In this document: in pieces, positions 7,139-14,200 of the stretch
Layout: each line of letters begins with the position of its first letter
Position numbering within the stretch: the first letter of the stretch is position 1
Assembly: GCA_959605475.1 (NCBI GenBank)
Contig: CAUHFS010000049.1
Coordinates: 1-14,904 of the forward strand
Direction: 5' to 3'
DNA: 14,904 bases
Origin: an uncultured Collinsella sp.
GTDB taxonomy: Bacteria; Actinomycetota; Coriobacteriia; Coriobacteriales; Coriobacteriaceae
Notes under the pieces: generated by a model
The model's input: only the letters and a program-made list of their open reading frames with translations
The model's database searches: none
What the model was told of the DNA's origin: nothing
Program-made: the position numbers and the translations under genes

Positions 7139-8350
7139 CTAAAGAGAGAACAAGCGAGCAGCAACCGTCTCGGGAATTCCCTGGCTGTTACGCACCGTTG
7201 CGTACGTTAAGAACGAATTCGATTTACCCGCCGTAGCAGGATAATCGCCATACTCCAAGGCTCGATCGGGCGACAGAAGCGAGCCGTAGGTCTTAGCCGA
7301 AGTGTCAATCAGAAAATGCGACGCCTGAACTTTAACCAGGTATTTATTTTTCCTTCCCGCAGCGCACGCGAGCGGCTCACGCGAAAGGAAGAGGTACGGC
7401 CCGCCCTCGTTACCGATATAGGTGCCCATATTACCCAGGCTACCCACACCGCTATACGTCGCCTCAATGGAGAACACGAAGGTGTCGCCCATATACACGG
7501 CCTCGAAAGGCGAAACCGACGAAGGAAGCACCAGCTGAGCTCGCTTCGTGTTGTTGCCGTCAGTCAGGTCGATCGCCGTCATACCGTAATAGACGCCCTC
7601 ATCATTGTGTACGCGGGGCGAGATGGTCAGGATGCCGTCGCTCACACGCGGGGCGGATGCGAAGCGGCCCGTTGACTTCCAAATAGTCTCAGGCTTGAAC
7701 TCGCTGGGCGCCTGACGGTAACAGTACGAATCGTTACTCGTCTTGGTGCCGCCGGACGAAGGCATCTTATACCAGATGACCGACGACCCATACGCTGTGA
7801 AGAGCGGCGGATCGTAGTTTTCGCCGCCGCGGTCGAGCTCGACAGCGTTGCCGGTAAGGGAGGAGCCTGCAAGGTTTTGCGCATAGAGTTTCCAAGACGC
7901 ATTGGCGAAGTTCATCTCGACCCATGCGAACACGCCATCACCCGCGCGAACGTCGTAAAACGCATAACCGGTTCCCTCAATGGGATCCTCGATAAGTGTG
8001 GTAAGCGAGCCATCGCCCAGGTTGAGCACACCAAGCGTATTGGCATGCAGGGCAGAAGCAGGCGCCATCATCGCGGCAGCGTAGTCGCCATCGCAGTAGT
8101 ACAGCAGCGTGCCCAGCGGCAGCGTCCACGAGGCCGCGGGCTCAAGATCGATATCAACAGCTTCGTACTCATCAGTGATCGAGACAATCTTCGAATCGTC
8201 CTTGATAACCTGCGGCTCGCCAGCGGTGTCATCACTCGTGCCCGTTTTTTTCGAGCAACCGGCCAGTACGGCAGCAGCACCGGTAGCGGCGCCACCCAGC
8301 ACAAAACCTCGACGCGTTATTCCATTCTTAAAGCGATCAGCGATGCTCAT
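7139..8350 (-). CDS. Tat-exported lipoprotein of unknown function
   Basis: 403 residues. The N-terminus has a twin-arginine signal (ITRRGFVLGGAATGAAAVLAGC): Arg13-Arg14, a hydrophobic stretch, and a lipobox LAGC with Cys32 as the lipid anchor, so the folded protein should be exported and held on the outer face of the membrane. The mature part has no domain I can name. Repeated hydrophobic/Gly-rich segments such as YAFYDVRAGDGVFAWVEMN and TAYGSSVIWYKMP alternate with short turns and suggest a beta-propeller-like fold, which is inference. I use ATG 8350-8348, overlapping the upstream TAA by one base (TAATG), because the signal sequence begins there; an in-frame ATG at 8404 would add 18 basic residues and overlap the TSCPD gene. 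It is translationally coupled to that gene. Confidence 0.85.
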   Translation of the reverse strand: MSIADRFKNGITRRGFVLGGAATGAAAVLAGCSKKTGTSDDTAGEPQVIKDDSKIVSITDEYEAVDIDLEPAASWTLPLGTLLYYCDGDYAAAMMAPASALHANTLGVLNLGDGSLTTLIEDPIEGTGYAFYDVRAGDGVFAWVEMNFANASWKLYAQNLAGSSLTGNAVELDRGGENYDPPLFTAYGSSVIWYKMPSSGGTKTSNDSYCYRQAPSEFKPETIWKSTGRFASAPRVSDGILTISPRVHNDEGVYYGMTAIDLTDGNNTKRAQLVLPSSVSPFEAVYMGDTFVFSIEATYSGVGSLGNMGTYIGNEGGPYLFLSREPLACAAGRKNKYLVKVQASHFLIDTSAKTYGSLLSPDRALEYGDYPATAGKSNSFLTYATVRNSQGIPETVAARLFSL

Positions 8351-8613
8351 TAGGCGATCTCTGCGCGAGCGGCCTCGATAGCGCGCGTAAGCTGATCGGC
8401 GCAAGAGGTCTTTTTCATACCGCAGGTATTACCGGCGAGAACCTCGATTACGCGATCGGCGGGAGCGCCCTCGACTAGCCTGGAGATGGCCTTGAGGTTG
8501 CCATCGCAGCCGCCGGTAAACTCGACGCCCAGCACCTTGCTGCCATCGTCAGAAAGATTGAGGTGGATATTGCGAGCGCATACGCCCTGAGGCTTGTAGT
8601 CAAAACTAATCAT
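8350..8613 (-). CDS. TSCPD domain-containing protein (TIGR03905-like)
   Basis: A compact 87-residue cytosolic protein. The pattern FDYKPQGVCARNIHL, VEFTGGCDGNLKAISRLVEG and GNTCGMKKTSCADQLTRAI matches the small stand-alone TSCPD family. Four cysteines (12, 36, 64, 71) are at the family's conserved positions and could bind metal or a cofactor, but the function is not established. A related domain occurs at the C-terminus of some B12-dependent ribonucleotide reductases. A G-rich ribosome binding site (GAGAGGGG) precedes the ATG. The stop codon overlaps the start of the Tat lipoprotein gene (TAATG), so the two form a tight operon. Confidence 0.92.
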   Translation of the reverse strand: MISFDYKPQGVCARNIHLNLSDDGSKVLGVEFTGGCDGNLKAISRLVEGAPADRVIEVLAGNTCGMKKTSCADQLTRAIEAARAEIA

Positions 8614-8648
8614 TGAGATCCCCTCTCAGAAAGAATTTTCAAACGTCT

Positions 8649-8654
8649 ATTATC
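8649..8654 (-). promoter_or_regulatory. Possible -10 element of the TSCPD-lipoprotein operon
   Basis: GATAAT on the minus strand lies 35 bases before the TSCPD start codon, giving a leader of about 29 bases. I see no good -35 at 16-18 bases, so the assignment is weak. It overlaps the last codons of the solute-binding-protein remnant. Confidence 0.35.
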
Positions 8655-8990
8655 CCCGCCTGAGCCGACTTATTATCGCAAGCACCGATTCAACATCCTC
8701 TGATGCTTCAAGCTTGGTGGCAGCCGAGACGTTCACGGTTGGATACGGTTCAGTCCAGTAATACTTGTCCTCGCGATAACAGGGCGAGTAATCACACCAC
8801 GGACAATCGACGTTACCGTTTTTTGGGCAGGCGATTGCGGTCGCTCCAAGATATGTCGATGAATTGCGGTTTGATGCCCGCACGTTTGCATGCCTCGTGA
8901 GCGATATAGATATCGATGCCGGCATAATCGCCTGTTGAATCGATATACACAGAGGGGTCATTATCCGTAACGCCGAACCGGAACCTGCAG
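8650..8990 (-). pseudogene. Remnant of a family-3 (amino-acid type) ABC solute-binding protein
   Basis: One frame reads FGVTDNDPSVYIDSTGDYAG followed by IDIYIAHEACKRAGIKPQFIDISWSDRN; another continues NGNVDCPWCDYSPCYRED and KYYWTEPYPTVNVSA. Together these match the start of SBP_bac_3 proteins, which bind amino acids outside the cell for ABC import. The frame changes at a run of six A (minus strand; T-run 8819-8824): removing one A would join CLPKNGNVDC in a single frame. A second frame change seems needed near the start, since VPAAGSGSALRI is in the other frame. No signal peptide is left and the protein stops at about half the normal length. It lies directly after the purB terminator and has no permease or ATPase gene nearby, so it is non-functional debris. 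Confidence 0.78.
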
Positions 8991-8998
8991 CAGGAACC

Positions 8999-9029
8999 AA
9001 AAAGCGCCCCGCCCGGGTGGGCAAGGCGC
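8999..9029 (-). terminator. Rho-independent terminator of purB
   Basis: On the minus strand GCGCCTTGCCC (9029-9019) pairs with GGGCGGGGCGC (9014-9004), two T-G wobbles included, around a short loop, and is followed by TTTTT. It begins about 43 bases after the purB stop codon. Confidence 0.85.
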
Positions 9030-9072
9030 CAATGGTTAAAATGCGTCCGCAAACGGTCAGATTAGGATGAAC

Positions 9073-10419
9073 CTACTCGAAGTTCAGCTGCTCCAGACGA
9101 TCGAAAACCGTATCGATGCGGGTGAGGAAGTCCCACGGGTCAAAGATCTCGTCGAGCTTCTCCTGGCTGACGGTGCAGCGCGGATCGGCCTCGAGACGCT
9201 CCTTAAAGGTGGGGCCAGAGACACAATCCTGCACCTCATGCCAGGTGGCCATGGCATTTTCCTGCACGATAGCGTAGGCGTCCTCGCGGGTGATGCCCGT
9301 GTCGACGAGGGCGAGGAGCACCTTAGAGGAGAAGATGAGGCCGCGGGTCTTGTTGAGATTGGCCATCATGCGGGCCGGATACAGCTGCAGACCGTCGATA
9401 ACGCGGATGAGGCACTGGAACATGTGGTCGAGTGCGATGAAGCTATCGGCCTGGGCGACGCGCTCGGCGGAGGAGTGCGAAATGTCGCGCTCGTGCCACA
9501 GGGCAACGTTGTCAAAGGCGACCTGAGCGTTGGCCTTCACGACGCGCGACAGTCCGCAGACCTTCTCCATGGTGATGGGGTTGCGCTTGTGCGGCATGGC
9601 GGAGCTGCCCTTTTGGCCCTTGCGGAAAGGCTCCTCGGCCTCGAGCGTATCGGTCTTCTGCAGGTTGCGGACCTCGGTCGCGATGCGCTCGCAGGTGGCC
9701 GCTGTAGTGGCAAGCACGCCGGCAAGGTAGGCGTGGTGATCGCGGCTGATGACCTGCGTAGACAGCGGATCGTGGACCAGGCCCAGGTGCTCGCAGACGT
9801 ACTCCTCGACGAACGGCTCGATGGAGCTGTAGGTGCCGACGGCACCGGAGATGGCACCGAAGGCAACGTTCTTGCGAGCATCCTCAAGACGATCGAAATC
9901 GCGCTTGAGCTCCCATGCCCAAGAGCCAAACTTCATACCGAAGGTCATCGGCTCGGCATGGATGCCATGGGTGCGGCCGGCGCAGAGCGTATTGCGCTCC
10001 TCGAAGGCACGACGCTTGCAGATCACGCCGAGCTTCTTGACGTCCTCGATAATCAGGTCACACGCCTGAGTAAGCTGATAACACAGAGCCGTATCACCCA
10101 GGTCGGAGCTGGTCATACCGTAGTGAACCCAGCGGCTAGGCTTGGGCTCGCCCTCGGGAACATCGGCGTCGATATATTCCTTCATGTTGGTCAGGAAGGC
10201 GATGACATCGTGGCGCGTGACCTCTTCGATCTCGTCAACCTTCGCCTTCTCGAAGTTGGCGTGGTCGCGAATCCACTGGGCCTCTTCTTTGGAAATACCG
10301 ATCTTGCCGAGCTCCGCCTGAGCCTCGCAGGCCAGGACCTCAATCTCCTGCCAAATGGCGTACTTGTTCTCGAGGGAGAAGATGTGTCCCATCTCCGGGC
10401 GGGTATAGCGATCGATCAT
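9073..10419 (-). CDS. purB: Adenylosuccinate lyase
   Basis: 448-residue cytosolic enzyme of the fumarase/aspartase superfamily, active as a homotetramer. It releases fumarate twice in purine synthesis: from SAICAR to AICAR, and from adenylosuccinate to AMP. The superfamily signature GSSAMPHKRNPI is at about 271-282 with the catalytic serine loop; TSSDLGDT is at 103-110 and GRTHGIHAEPMTFG, with a catalytic His, at about 148-161. Length is typical. ATG 10419-10417 is chosen because AAGGAG lies 5 bases before it; an in-frame ATG 14 codons upstream lacks such a site. It acts one step after the purC product (SAICAR) but is in its own unit with its own promoter-like element and terminator. Confidence 0.96.
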   Translation of the reverse strand: MIDRYTRPEMGHIFSLENKYAIWQEIEVLACEAQAELGKIGISKEEAQWIRDHANFEKAKVDEIEEVTRHDVIAFLTNMKEYIDADVPEGEPKPSRWVHYGMTSSDLGDTALCYQLTQACDLIIEDVKKLGVICKRRAFEERNTLCAGRTHGIHAEPMTFGMKFGSWAWELKRDFDRLEDARKNVAFGAISGAVGTYSSIEPFVEEYVCEHLGLVHDPLSTQVISRDHHAYLAGVLATTAATCERIATEVRNLQKTDTLEAEEPFRKGQKGSSAMPHKRNPITMEKVCGLSRVVKANAQVAFDNVALWHERDISHSSAERVAQADSFIALDHMFQCLIRVIDGLQLYPARMMANLNKTRGLIFSSKVLLALVDTGITREDAYAIVQENAMATWHEVQDCVSGPTFKERLEADPRCTVSQEKLDEIFDPWDFLTRIDTVFDRLEQLNFE

Positions 10420-10463
10420 AGCGGCTCCTTTTTGGTTATTGGCACGTTGGTCGTAACCCAACC

Positions 10464-10469
10464 ATTGTA
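10464..10469 (-). promoter_or_regulatory. Probable -10 element of purB
   Basis: TACAAT on the minus strand, in the string GGTACAATG that also forms the tRNA-Lys -10 region. It would give a leader of about 38 bases before the purB ATG. The -35 region is weak, so this is a partial prediction. Confidence 0.4.
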
Positions 10470-10536
10470 CCGTGCGCGGGTGCGAGTATGGGCAGTAGGC
10501 ATTAACCTAACATTTTGTAGCATAGAGCGGCCATGA

Positions 10537-10578
10537 GGACGTCTGCGTATTTGCTTCGCAAATCCGCACCGGCTGCGG
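10537..10578 (+). repeat. 42-base repeat, copy 1 (hairpin with TTC loop)
   Basis: This sequence and 10668-10709 are identical at 41 of 42 positions, 131 bases apart. The core is a long inverted repeat, GCGTATTTGC-TTC-GCAAATCCGC here with one mismatch, followed by ACCGGCTGCGG. The 16 bases ending at 10540 (GAGCGGCCATGAGGAC) resemble the tRNA-Gly 3'-end fragment that precedes copy 2, so the whole fragment-plus-hairpin block may have been duplicated. Confidence 0.75.
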
Positions 10579-10654
10579 GCGATCCCCTCGGATTCACGGA
10601 GACGGTGGGGAAGACTTTGTTGAATTGGCCGTCCCCGCGTCTCCCGCGCTCGGC

Positions 10655-10671
10655 GGAGCGGGCAGCGGGAC
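10655..10671 (-). pseudogene. Broken copy of the tRNA-Gly 3' end
   Basis: GGAGCGGGCAGCGGGAC matches 10846-10862, the acceptor stem and half T-arm of the intact tRNA-Gly(CCC), at 16 of 17 positions in the same orientation. Identity ends in the T-arm, where GTCTGCG replaces TCGAACC. The break is at nearly the same point as in the tRNA-Lys remnant at 1464-1479. Confidence 0.68.
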
Positions 10672-10709
10672 GTCTGCGTATTTGCTTCGCAAATACGCAC
10701 CGGCTGCGG
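10668..10709 (+). repeat. 42-base repeat, copy 2 (perfect hairpin)
   Basis: Second copy of the 42-base repeat, with the perfect inverted repeat GCGTATTTGC-TTC-GCAAATACGC (10676-10698). The change relative to copy 1 restores full pairing, so the stem seems to be what is kept. Confidence 0.75.
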
Positions 10710-10785
10710 TCGCCTATCGGCGACCTTGCCTGCTCGCTATAAACGCTTCGCGTTTATTTAACGCTCGCACCCTGGCGGGTTCGAG
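10708..10785. repeat. Hairpin array and T-arm-like element before the tRNA-Gly terminator
   Basis: Two more perfect hairpins follow copy 2: GGTCGCC-TATC-GGCGACC (10708-10725) and ATAAACGC-TTC-GCGTTTAT (10739-10757). Then comes GGCGGGTTCGAGTCCCGGC (about 10774-10792), which resembles a T-arm. The order (tRNA fragment, hairpins, T-arm-like element, terminator, intact tRNA) is the same as beside tRNA-Lys. Reading frames across this block are products of the repeats and I do not believe any is a gene. Confidence 0.62.
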
Positions 10786-10801
10786 TCCCGGCACCTTATT
10801 G

Positions 10802-10836
10802 AAAAAAGCACGGCACCGGAACGGTGTCGTGCTTTT
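10802..10836 (-). terminator. Terminator of tRNA-Gly (probably works both ways)
   Basis: AAAAGCACG, one variable position, CACCG pair with CGGTG, one variable position, CGTGCTTTT around a GAA loop. The minus strand ends in six T and the plus strand in TTTTACTTTTTTT. It starts 8 bases beyond the tRNA-Gly CCA. Confidence 0.85.
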
Positions 10837-10844
10837 ACTTTTTT

Positions 10845-10919
10845 TGGAGCGGGCAACGGGACTCGAACCCGCGAGTGTCAGCTTGGGAAGCTGATGCCTT
10901 ACCACTTGGCGATGCCCGC
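10845..10919 (-). tRNA. tRNA-Gly (anticodon CCC)
   Basis: A complete 75-base cloverleaf on the minus strand: acceptor GCGGGCA/TGCCCGC, anticodon stem TCAGC/GCTGA with loop TTCCCAA (anticodon CCC), T-arm GCGGG-TTCGAGT-CCCGT, discriminator T and encoded CCA. It has its own promoter and terminator. Confidence 0.95.
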
Positions 10920-10932
10920 TTGTGTGTTGGCT

Positions 10933-10962
10933 AGTATAACGCGGTTGTCTTGTTCGATACAA
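10933..10962 (-). promoter_or_regulatory. Promoter of tRNA-Gly
   Basis: On the minus strand TTGTAT (10962-10957) and TATACT (10938-10933) are 18 bases apart. The -10 ends 13 bases before the tRNA 5' end, fitting a start about 7 bases upstream of the mature end. Confidence 0.6.
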
Positions 10963-11045
10963 GGGTGTCGATGCTTGTTTTAGCTGTGGAGAATCGTTTG
11001 AAAACCGCGCCAATTGTGGAGATGAGGACCTCTGTCTTTCTTTTC

Positions 11046-11074
11046 TTACCATCTTCTACCTGCACTTTTATCTG
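11046..11074 (+). promoter_or_regulatory. Candidate promoter of the surface adhesin (weak)
   Basis: TTACCA (11046-11051) and TATCTG (11069-11074) are 17 bases apart in a T-rich stretch. Both match consensus only partly. If real, the adhesin mRNA would have a leader of about 135 bases containing the hairpin at 11172-11196. Confidence 0.22.
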
Positions 11075-11171
11075 ATTGTTGTATTTGAGCTCGATTTGTC
11101 AGAAATCGGGCAAGCTTTTGGTCAGCTTCTGGTACTTACCCGCATGAACCATGACGGTAGCCTCATCCCAA

Positions 11172-11196
11172 GCGCCGCGGCCTCCCCGTGCGGCGC
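11172..11196 (+). promoter_or_regulatory. Strong leader hairpin just before the adhesin ribosome binding site
   Basis: GCGCCGC (11172-11178) pairs perfectly with GCGGCGC (11190-11196) around an 11-base loop. It ends 9 bases before AAGGAG (11206-11211), the adhesin's Shine-Dalgarno sequence. There is no T-run, so it is not a standard terminator. It could stabilise the mRNA or affect translation start. Confidence 0.5.
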
Positions 11197-11216
11197 ACGA
11201 GGGATAAGGAGCAGCC

Positions 11217-14200
11217 ATGTCCAACGCACCCACGCACTCTGTCCACAGCGCAATCGCAACAGGCCCGCTGCTCCTGCTCCTCTTTTTTCTGATCGGCTGC
11301 CTGGCCCCAGGGTCCGCACTCGCCGTCGACGGGAGTGACACTCTTAATTTCCGCACCATAAGCGACGGCTGCGGTCCCTTCGGTGTCGGTAAATACGAGG
11401 CACAGGACACTTCAATTTCGTACTGCATGAATCAAGACTGCCCCGGCCCCAGCAAGCCGGGAGGGCCATGGCGTACATATAACCAGGGCTGGACATGGCT
11501 CGATGACGAATTTGCCGCCATCGTCTGTCACGGATACCCCTCCAATACATCCTTTGGCGGCCACAACCTGTCGCCCGATCTCGCCCGTGCCGCCACCCAG
11601 ATTGCCGTGTGGATGCTCAAGGGAACCACGCACCCCGACGGCACCTATTCGTATACAAATAGCAAGGGAGTTGCCAGGAGTGGTAGGTTTTACGAAAACG
11701 CCGAGGCCGTAGCGGCTGCACGTTGGCTCTACGACAGCGCTAAGTCCGGATCCATTAAGGCAGCCCCACATCGAGCCAGGCGTTATCACGGCCCGGTCTC
11801 GGGTGAGGGTCGACACCAGGACATGCTCTATGTTCTGCCCGCCGTCTCCGTATCTTTTCAAAAACAATCGTCCCAGGCTGACATCACCGCCGGCAACGAC
11901 ACCTACAGACTCGGTGGCGCAACCTTCGATATCTTTGAAAGTGTGGGCGATACACGTGTCGGCACTATCCAGATGGACGAAAACGGGCGTGCACAAGCAA
12001 CGCCTTTGCCCAATACGGCATATTACCTGGTCGAAACCAAAGCCCCGGCAGGCTATATCCCTCGAAGCGACCGAATAGCCTTCACCACACAAAACAGTGG
12101 CGAGCATGTCACTGTCAACGAGCAGCCCGGCACCATCACCTTGCGTATTGCAAAAGTCGATGCCGCCACGGATGCCGGCACCCAGGTTGGGGCGTCGCTT
12201 GCGGGCGCTGAATTCACCTGCGTCTCGCAATCAACCCCCGGCTGGACTCGCACCCTTACGACCGACGAAAACGGACGGGCGATCCTCAATGACGTTCCTC
12301 TGGGTACCTTTACCATCTACGAATCGAAAGCGCCCGAGGGCTACCTGATTTCAAACGACTGTTGGAGCTACACCGTCGGTGCCGAGCAGCTCGGAGATAC
12401 GGGCATCGTTGAGCTCGAAAGCCGTATTCCCAACATCCCCATCGCCTTTGACCTTGAAATCTCGAAGTTTAAGGACCATGGCGATAACGATGAGTCCGGC
12501 CTCGAGCAGCCGGCGGGAGGCGTCGTCTTTGAAGTTGTCAGCAATAGCTCCCAACAAGTCGTCGGCACGTTGACCACAAACGTTTACGGCTTTGCCTCCA
12601 CCAAAGACCAGCCCGAAGCATGGTTTGGCATAGGCAAGCGACCCGCCGGCGCCCACGGTGCCATTCCCTACGACCGCGCGGGCTACACCGTTCGCGAGGT
12701 TGCAGAAACGGTCCCTGAAGGATTTAAGCAAGCAGGGGAATGGACCATCACAGCAGAGCAGTCCACAGACGGCGCCGAGCTTCAGTACATCATTGACAAC
12801 CATGCCCTATCGACACACCTTCAAATCGTAAAGCGCGATGCTCAAACCGGCGGCACCGTACCACTTGCCGGTTTTACGTTCCAGCTGCTCGATAGCCACC
12901 ACGAGCCCGTCTCGCAAACATGTTGGTATCCGGCCCACAATGTAATGAATACCTTCACAACCGATACAGCCGGAGCCGTCACGCTGCCCGAATCACTTAA
13001 TCCCGGAACATACTACGTGCACGAGGCATCGGCCAAGGAACCGTATCTGCGCGGAGAAGACCTGGAAATAACGATTCCCGCCGACAGAAATCTGACGCCG
13101 GTCGCCGTCGCCTCGTTCTATGACGACGCAGCAACCGGAAGCATCGAAATCATTAAGACGGATGCTGTAGATGGGCGCGCCCTCGCTGGAGCCACGTTTG
13201 ACATCCGCGCTGACGGCGACATCGTGCGAACCGACGGCAGCATCGTCGCCCTGGATGGCGAAACCGTCGCCACCGTTACAACCGACGAACGGGGGCATGC
13301 GCGAGTCGACCATCTTTCGTTGGGATGCGGTACCGCCACCTACGAGGTCGTCGAAACACAAGCGCCCGAAGGTTATCTGCTCAACCCGACCCCACACACT
13401 GTGAAGTTGTCGTACGCTGACCAGCAAACGCCCGTGATCGAAGTGCACCTTGACGTTTCCAACGACTACACCAAGATCGATATCTCCAAAGTCGACGCGT
13501 GCGGAGGTCAGGAAGTGACAGGTGCCGAACTTGTCCTCTGCGACTCCAATGGCAACGAAATCGATTCTTGGACTTCATCCGACAAACCGCACCACATTGA
13601 GCACCTTTCACCCGGCACCTACACCCTGCGCGAAACGATGTCCCCGCGTACCTACGACCTCGCCGAAGAGATAACGTTTGAAGTAAAGGCCACGGGAGAA
13701 GTTCAAACCATGGCCATGAAGGATGCCCCCATCGAGATCAGGGGAAGCGTCGATAAGCGCCAAGAGATTGCACAGCCAGTTGTAAGCAAACTTGTTGCCA
13801 ACGGCGACGGAAAAAACCGAGCCAAAGCACGGGCCAATACGCCAGGCGCCTTCTCCTATACCATCGACGCCAAAAATGAGTCGAGCACCTGGGTCGACGA
13901 GTTAACCATCACCGACGACCTTGAATGCGCCAAAGATGGTGCAGCGAAACTTGTTGCCGTTGAAACCCCTATTGCGGTCGGTGATCTAAACGGGCTGTGC
14001 AACGTGTGGTATCGAACGTCTCCGGCAGGAACAGGCGATACGGGCAAGCAGGTCAATGCAACGCTTGACGACGGGCATCGCAATCCTTGGCTCGAAACGG
14101 AAGAGGTTGCAAAGCTGCTGGGCGACGATGTGCGTCTCGTCGATTACGACGGGTGGCACCTATGGAAAGCAGATATCCCGACGGACAAGTCCGTCACGCT

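Noticed and set aside
10537..10760. CRISPR array
   Set aside because: Only two copies of the repeat, spaced 131 bases apart, with no regular spacers and no cas genes.
10533..10894. Plus-strand frames (e.g. MRTSAYLLRKSAPAAG) across the 42-base repeats
   Set aside because: They translate the hairpin repeats and tRNA-Gly antisense; the peptide repeat just mirrors the DNA repeat, and there is no ribosome binding site.
11295..11306. LIGC in the adhesin signal region as a lipoprotein box
   Set aside because: The protein has a C-terminal LPATG sorting signal and a standard cleavage site at ALA-VDG, so wall anchoring is far more likely than lipid anchoring.
11412..12230. 272-residue minus-strand frame within the adhesin
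   Set aside because: Antisense shadow; no motifs and no start signal, while the plus frame is a clear adhesin.
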